Assembly: GCF_002797685.1 (NCBI RefSeq)
Contig: NZ_PGFH01000002.1
Span: 496,001-560,000, forward strand
Length of the DNA stretch: 64,000 nt
Direction: 5' to 3'
Origin: Salinibacterium amurskyense
GTDB taxonomy: Bacteria; Actinomycetota; Actinomycetes; Actinomycetales; Microbacteriaceae
Shown: piece by piece, positions 60,452 to 64,000 of the stretch
Numbering within the stretch: the first letter of the stretch is position 1
How the letters are laid out: each line of letters opens with the position of its first letter
The notes under the pieces: model-generated
Seen by the model: the letters and a program-made list of their open reading frames with translations, nothing else
Told to the model about the DNA's origin: nothing
The model's database searches: none
Position numbers and translations under genes: made by a program

Positions 60452-61314
60452 CCCACCGCGTTGGCGTTGTCTCGCTCAGCCAGGGCAAGCGCCCCGACGA
60501 TCTGGCGCGCGGCCTCGCCTCGCTGCAGGCACAGCAAGGCGTAGAACTCGATGTGATTGTCGTCGGCAACGGCTGGCAGCCCAGTGGGCTTCCGGATGGC
60601 GTCCGCGGGCTTCACCTCGAATCCAACCTGGGCATTCCAGCGGGCCGCAATCGCGGAGTGGAGCATGTGCAAGGGGACTGGATCTTCTTTCTCGACGACG
60701 ATGCCAGCATCCCGTCACCGACATTTCTCAGCGATGCGATCGCGATCATGCAGGCCGACCCCAGCATCGGACTCCTGCAGCCGCGCGTCGAAGACGCCGA
60801 GGGTAAAGAGAACCCGCGCCGCTGGATCCCACGCATCCGCAAAGGCGACTCCGCGCACCCCAGCGACGTCTTCTCCGTCTGGGAGGGTGCCGTTCTCATG
60901 CCGCGCCCGCTTTTCGACGACATCGGCGGCTGGGGCGACCCGTACTTCTATGCTCACGAGGGCATAGAGCTCGCTTGGCGCGTATGGGGCGCCGGTAAAA
61001 GGGCCTGGTACGCCGGAAACCTCGTGGCGAATCATCCCGCCATCGATCCCGCTCGTCACAGCTACTACTACCGCCTCAACGCACGCAATCGCATCTGGTT
61101 GGCTAAGCGCAACCTGCCCGTGCTACTGGTGCCCATCTACGTGGCCAGCTGGACGGCCATCCAAGTGCTGCGCTCGGCAAGGAACCCCGTGGGCATGCGT
61201 GCCTGGTGGGGCGGCTGGTTCGCCGGCTGGCGCGAAAATCCCGGCGGTCGTCGCAGCATCGGCTGGGCAACAGTGGGGCGGATGGCGCGTGCCGGTCGCC
61301 CTCCCGTGATCTAA
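60448..61314 (+). CDS. Family 2 glycosyltransferase (rhamnosyl/galactosyl type)
   Basis: The start overlaps the previous stop (ATGA). The 288-residue product has VVGNGWQPSGLP, the catalytic FLDDDASIPS (DDD near residue 89), and a YAHEGIELAWRVWGAG motif typical of GT2 enzymes of the rhamnosyl- or galactofuranosyl-transferase kind. A short hydrophobic stretch near 215-240 may touch the membrane. It probably extends a wall glycopolymer, with the two upstream genes. Confidence 0.88.
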   Translation: MTHRVGVVSLSQGKRPDDLARGLASLQAQQGVELDVIVVGNGWQPSGLPDGVRGLHLESNLGIPAGRNRGVEHVQGDWIFFLDDDASIPSPTFLSDAIAIMQADPSIGLLQPRVEDAEGKENPRRWIPRIRKGDSAHPSDVFSVWEGAVLMPRPLFDDIGGWGDPYFYAHEGIELAWRVWGAGKRAWYAGNLVANHPAIDPARHSYYYRLNARNRIWLAKRNLPVLLVPIYVASWTAIQVLRSARNPVGMRAWWGGWFAGWRENPGGRRSIGWATVGRMARAGRPPVI

Positions 61315-61329
61315 CCACCACCACCACCA
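61315..61329 (+). repeat. (CCA)5 trinucleotide run after a stop codon
   Basis: Five CCA units follow the glycosyltransferase TAA stop directly. It is short and may be chance, but it parallels the (GCT)9 run beside another stop codon at 7688. Confidence 0.7.
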
Positions 61330-61439
61330 CACAGGCTTCGCTCGCGGCATCCGTCAATCGGCATGTCCGTCGCACCGCCCGCCCACGCACGGTTCCGCCT
61401 ACGAGGACGCACCGCCCACCGCACCGCACCGCCCACGCA

Positions 61440-61477
61440 AAAGCGCGGCACCTCACCGAAGTGAAGTACCGCGCTTT
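61440..61477 (-). terminator. Terminator of the DeaD-like helicase gene
   Basis: Arms AAAGCGCGGCAC and GTACCGCGCTTT form a 12-bp stem with one C-A mismatch on the forward strand that becomes a G-U pair on the reverse transcript. It lies 15 bp after the helicase stop. Confidence 0.75.
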
Positions 61478-61491
61478 CGTTAGTTCGTGCT

Positions 61492-63411
61492 CTAGGAGCG
61501 AGGTTTGCGCTTGGGGCGATCGTCGTAGCTGCCGCCGCCTTCGCGACCACCGGCGTAACCGCCGCCACTGCGGTCGCCGTCACGGTTGTTGTAACCGCGT
61601 GAGGCTTCACGTTCGCGGTTAGCGCGGGCGCCGCCCTCGAACGAGCGGTCACGGCTCGGGTACTTGTCGCCAGCGGAACGTGCGCCGCCGCCGTTTGCCT
61701 TGCGGTCCGGCGCGATCTCAATCAGCTTGCCGCTGATGCGAGTGTCGCGCAGGCGCTCGAGAACGTCTTTCGACATGTCGGCAGGCAACTCGACGAGCGA
61801 AAAGTCTGGACGAATCTGAATGTGACCGAAGTCGTCACGGCTGAGACCACCCTCGTTGGCGAGTGCGCCAACGATCTGGCGGGGCTCAACGCGTTGGCGC
61901 TTGCCAACCTCGATACGGTACGCCGCCATGGGCTTGGTGGAACGCGGGCGGCGCTCGGGGCGGTCGCCACGATCTCCGCGGTCGCCACCACGCTCAGGGC
62001 GATCGGTGCGTGCCTTGCGCTCGTCACGCTCAGCGAAACGCTGGGCGCGCTCTTCTTCAGCCGAGAGCAGCAGGGGAGTCTCGCCCTGAGCCACGACGGC
62101 AAGAGCGGCAGCAACATCCATCTCGGGTACGTCGTGGTGTTCGACGTAGTGACCGATGATCTCGCGGAACGCAGTGATGCGCGCCTGCTGGTTGAGGGCT
62201 TCGGTGATGGCGTCGTCGAAGCGCGTGAGGCGCGTGGAGTTGACGTCTTCAACCGAGGGAAGCTGCATTTGCGTGAGCGGCTGGCGCGTGGCCTTCTCGA
62301 TGGCGGTCAGCAGACGACGCTCGCGAGGAGTGACGAAGCTGATTGCCGAACCGCTGCGACCGGCGCGACCCGTGCGACCAATGCGGTGCACGTACGACTC
62401 GGTGTCAACGGGGATATCGAAGTTAACGACGTGGCTGATGCGGTCAACGTCGAGTCCACGAGCAGCAACGTCTGTTGCTACCAGGATGTCGAGCTTGCCC
62501 GACTTGAGTTGGTTGACGGTGCGCTCGCGCTGAGCCTGAGCCACGTCACCGCTGATGGCGGCTGCGGAGTAACCGCGGGCACGCAACTTCTCGGCGAGGT
62601 TCTCGGTTTCGCTCTTCGTGCGAACGAAGATGATCATGCCTTCGAAGTTTTCCACTTCGAGGATGCGCGTGAGGGCATCCACCTTTTGCGGGTAGGAAAC
62701 GATCAGGTAGCGCTGAGTGGTGTTGGCCGACGTAGTCGTCTTGGCCTTGACCGTGATCTCTTCAGCGTTGTTCAGGTACTTCTTGGAGATGCGGCGAATC
62801 TGTGCCGGCATCGTCGCGGAGAAGAGAGCAACCTGCTTGTCATCGGGGGTGTCGGCGAGGATCGTTTCAACGTCTTCGGCGAAGCCCATCTTGAGCATTT
62901 CGTCGGCCTCATCGAGAACGAGGTACTTGAGCTCAGAGAGGTCGAGGGTGCCCTTGGCGAGGTGGTCCATGATGCGGCCGGGGGTACCGACAACAACGTG
63001 AACGCCGCGGCGCAGTGCCGACAGCTGAACGCCATAGGCTTGTCCGCCATAGACGGGGAGCACGTGCACTCCACGCATGTGGGTGGCGTACTTCTCGAAA
63101 GCCTCACACACCTGCAGGGCGAGTTCGCGGGTGGGGGAGAGCACGAGCGCTTGAGGCTTGCTCTGGGATACATCGAGGCGCGAGAGAATCGGCAGCGCGA
63201 AGGCTGCGGTCTTTCCCGTGCCGGTCTGGGCCAGGCCGACTACGTCGCGCCCTTCCAGAAGAGTAGGAATAGTGGCTGCTTGGATAGCCGAAGGCGTCTC
63301 GTAGCCAATGTCGCGGACCGCTTTCAATACCGCATCGCTGAGAGCGAGGTCGGAGAAAGTGATCGCGGTCTCGGTGGGTTCAGACGGTGCGGTTGAATCA
63401 GAATCGGTCAT
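61492..63411 (-). CDS. DEAD-box RNA helicase, DeaD/CsdA type
   Basis: The 639-residue product has a Q-motif, AQTGTGKTAAFALPI (about residue 60), PTRELALQ, TPGRIMDHL, DEADEMLKMG, FSAT, and HRIGRTGRAG. After the core a DbpA-type RNA-binding domain appears (YRIEVGKRQ through GKLIEIAP, about 490-575), then a Gly/Arg/Ser-rich tail with RGG-like repeats. This layout is that of cold-induced DeaD helicases which remodel rRNA and mRNA structure. It is distinct from the RhlE-like helicase at 7714. Confidence 0.94.
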   Translation of the reverse strand: MTDSDSTAPSEPTETAITFSDLALSDAVLKAVRDIGYETPSAIQAATIPTLLEGRDVVGLAQTGTGKTAAFALPILSRLDVSQSKPQALVLSPTRELALQVCEAFEKYATHMRGVHVLPVYGGQAYGVQLSALRRGVHVVVGTPGRIMDHLAKGTLDLSELKYLVLDEADEMLKMGFAEDVETILADTPDDKQVALFSATMPAQIRRISKKYLNNAEEITVKAKTTTSANTTQRYLIVSYPQKVDALTRILEVENFEGMIIFVRTKSETENLAEKLRARGYSAAAISGDVAQAQRERTVNQLKSGKLDILVATDVAARGLDVDRISHVVNFDIPVDTESYVHRIGRTGRAGRSGSAISFVTPRERRLLTAIEKATRQPLTQMQLPSVEDVNSTRLTRFDDAITEALNQQARITAFREIIGHYVEHHDVPEMDVAAALAVVAQGETPLLLSAEEERAQRFAERDERKARTDRPERGGDRGDRGDRPERRPRSTKPMAAYRIEVGKRQRVEPRQIVGALANEGGLSRDDFGHIQIRPDFSLVELPADMSKDVLERLRDTRISGKLIEIAPDRKANGGGARSAGDKYPSRDRSFEGGARANREREASRGYNNRDGDRSGGGYAGGREGGGSYDDRPKRKPRS

Positions 63412-63602
63412 TGTGTCAACAGTACCTGCTTAACCCCTAGTAACATGCGGTTTTAAGGGCTCTTACCCAGTAATCTGCCGCGAATGTGGGGCGAGTACTA
63501 TCGAAAGCGCTGCTCAGACTCCTGCTCAAGGATCAGCATCGGCTCGATAACGGTGTGGCGGGGGAGCTAGCGCACCATACTTCCAGTGATTTGATTGTGA
63601 CC

Positions 63603-64000
63603 ATGGCTCTACTGAAGGACATCAAGACCGCACGCAAGGTGGTGCGCACGATGTTGCGCTCCCGCCGTAATCGGCGACGCGTTGCCGGGCTGATGGATGA
63701 GCATCCACTGCCCGTTCCCGGCTCGGTGAGTATCGCCGTCTATTTCGCCGATACAAAGGTGAATCTGTACCAAATGCGTCAGTGGTACGCGCCCCTCGCC
63801 GAGCTGTCGAAGCGCTTTCCGGTGGCGATCATTGCGCGCTCGCCCAGCTCGGTGCTTGCCCTCTGGGACGAAGCGCCCGTACCCACTGTCTACCTGCGTC
63901 GCGTTTCTGAGCTCGAGCAGTTCGTTGCTGAGCAGCCGTTGAAGATCATTTTCTACGTCAACCAGAACGCCAAGAACTTTCAGATGTTCCGCTACGGCCG
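63603..64000 (+). CDS. CDP-glycerol glycerophosphotransferase-like protein, N-terminal part
   Basis: The frame runs from ATG 63603 to the right edge (about 132 residues) and continues beyond. It ends in IIFYVNQNAKNFQMFRYGR, a stretch seen at the start of CDP-glycerol glycerophosphotransferase (TagB/TagF-like) proteins of actinobacteria. Such enzymes polymerise or cap teichoic-acid-type polymers. With the glycosyltransferase operon it suggests an envelope-polymer locus. No good ribosome-binding site is seen, so the exact start is uncertain. Confidence 0.65.
   Translation, partial: MALLKDIKTARKVVRTMLRSRRNRRRVAGLMDEHPLPVPGSVSIAVYFADTKVNLYQMRQWYAPLAELSKRFPVAIIARSPSSVLALWDEAPVPTVYLRRVSELEQFVAEQPLKIIFYVNQNAKNFQMFRYG

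Noticed and set aside
61315-61329. The (CCA)5 run as a second regulatory microsatellite
   Set aside because: Five units can easily arise by chance in this GC-rich DNA; listed as a repeat only.
61822-63396. A 524-codon open frame on the forward strand inside the DeaD helicase gene
   Set aside because: It is fully antisense to a strongly recognised helicase and shows no domain; treated as a shadow of the real gene.
1-64000. CRISPR arrays, insertion sequences, integrases, rRNA operons or replication origins
   Set aside because: No regularly spaced repeats, no transposase or integrase motifs, no 16S/23S/5S sequence and no DnaA-box cluster were seen.

Overview
The window is a high-GC chromosome segment with dense, often 4-nt-overlapping genes. 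It fits a Gram-positive actinobacterium, most likely a Microbacteriaceae-like genus (inference). Supporting signs are the frequent codon pair GCATCC/GGATGC, a DUF3107 gene, an AdnA-AdnB pair followed further on by NudC, UvrD2, a ThiF-like protein, a zincin_2 protein, a PDZ/Lon-like protease and an UPF0182 protein (recalled as the mycobacterial order too), and a LAxTG wall-anchored protein. There are no insertion sequences, prophage genes, CRISPR arrays or rRNA genes. One initiator tRNA is present. No gene-free stretch exceeds 300 bases.

Layout. 1-9.2 kb: housekeeping and metabolic genes (truncated aminopeptidase P, a membrane endonuclease/phosphatase-family protein, PHP phosphoesterase, MalY-type C-S lyase, a TetR regulator divergent from an NAD(P)-binding protein with two tandem operators, lactate dehydrogenase, a DEAD-box helicase with a structured leader). 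9.4-29.8 kb: conserved DNA-repair and envelope block (ferritin-like protein, DUF3107, AdnA-AdnB, LysR/MFS pair, phosphotransferase, NudC, UvrD2, ThiF-like, zincin_2, Lon-like protease, UPF0182). 29.8-38.8 kb: tRNA-fMet, sortase substrate, TetR/SDR pair, VOC protein, NadE, oligopeptidase B, rhodanese.

38.8-53.0 kb is the most interesting part: an accessory catabolic cluster. It has an APC permease, an acetoacetate-decarboxylase-family enzyme, a glutamine-synthetase-like ligase divergent from a class I glutamine amidotransferase, a P450 / PLP decarboxylase / cupin operon, a MarR regulator, and an operon for an HpaE-like aldehyde dehydrogenase, an HpcB-like extradiol dioxygenase, a fumarylacetoacetase-family enzyme, a 3Fe-4S ferredoxin and a ferredoxin reductase, with a nitrilase-family amidase behind. 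Five palindromes of one design (about TCGTTC-N6-GAACGA) lie in four of its intergenic regions and tie it into one probable MarR regulon. I infer uptake and gamma-glutamyl handling of an (aryl)amine or aromatic amino acid, P450 oxidation, and homoprotocatechuate-type meta ring cleavage. The substrate cannot be read from sequence.

53.0-64.0 kb: XRE regulator with its operator beside a methionine-aminopeptidase-like gene, a class I aminotransferase, a lipoprotein/PKD-protein pair, an HtrA protease, then an envelope-polymer set (two GT2 glycosyltransferases flanking a CDP-alcohol phosphatidyltransferase with an altered motif, and a partial CDP-glycerol glycerophosphotransferase-like gene) interrupted by a DeaD-type helicase.
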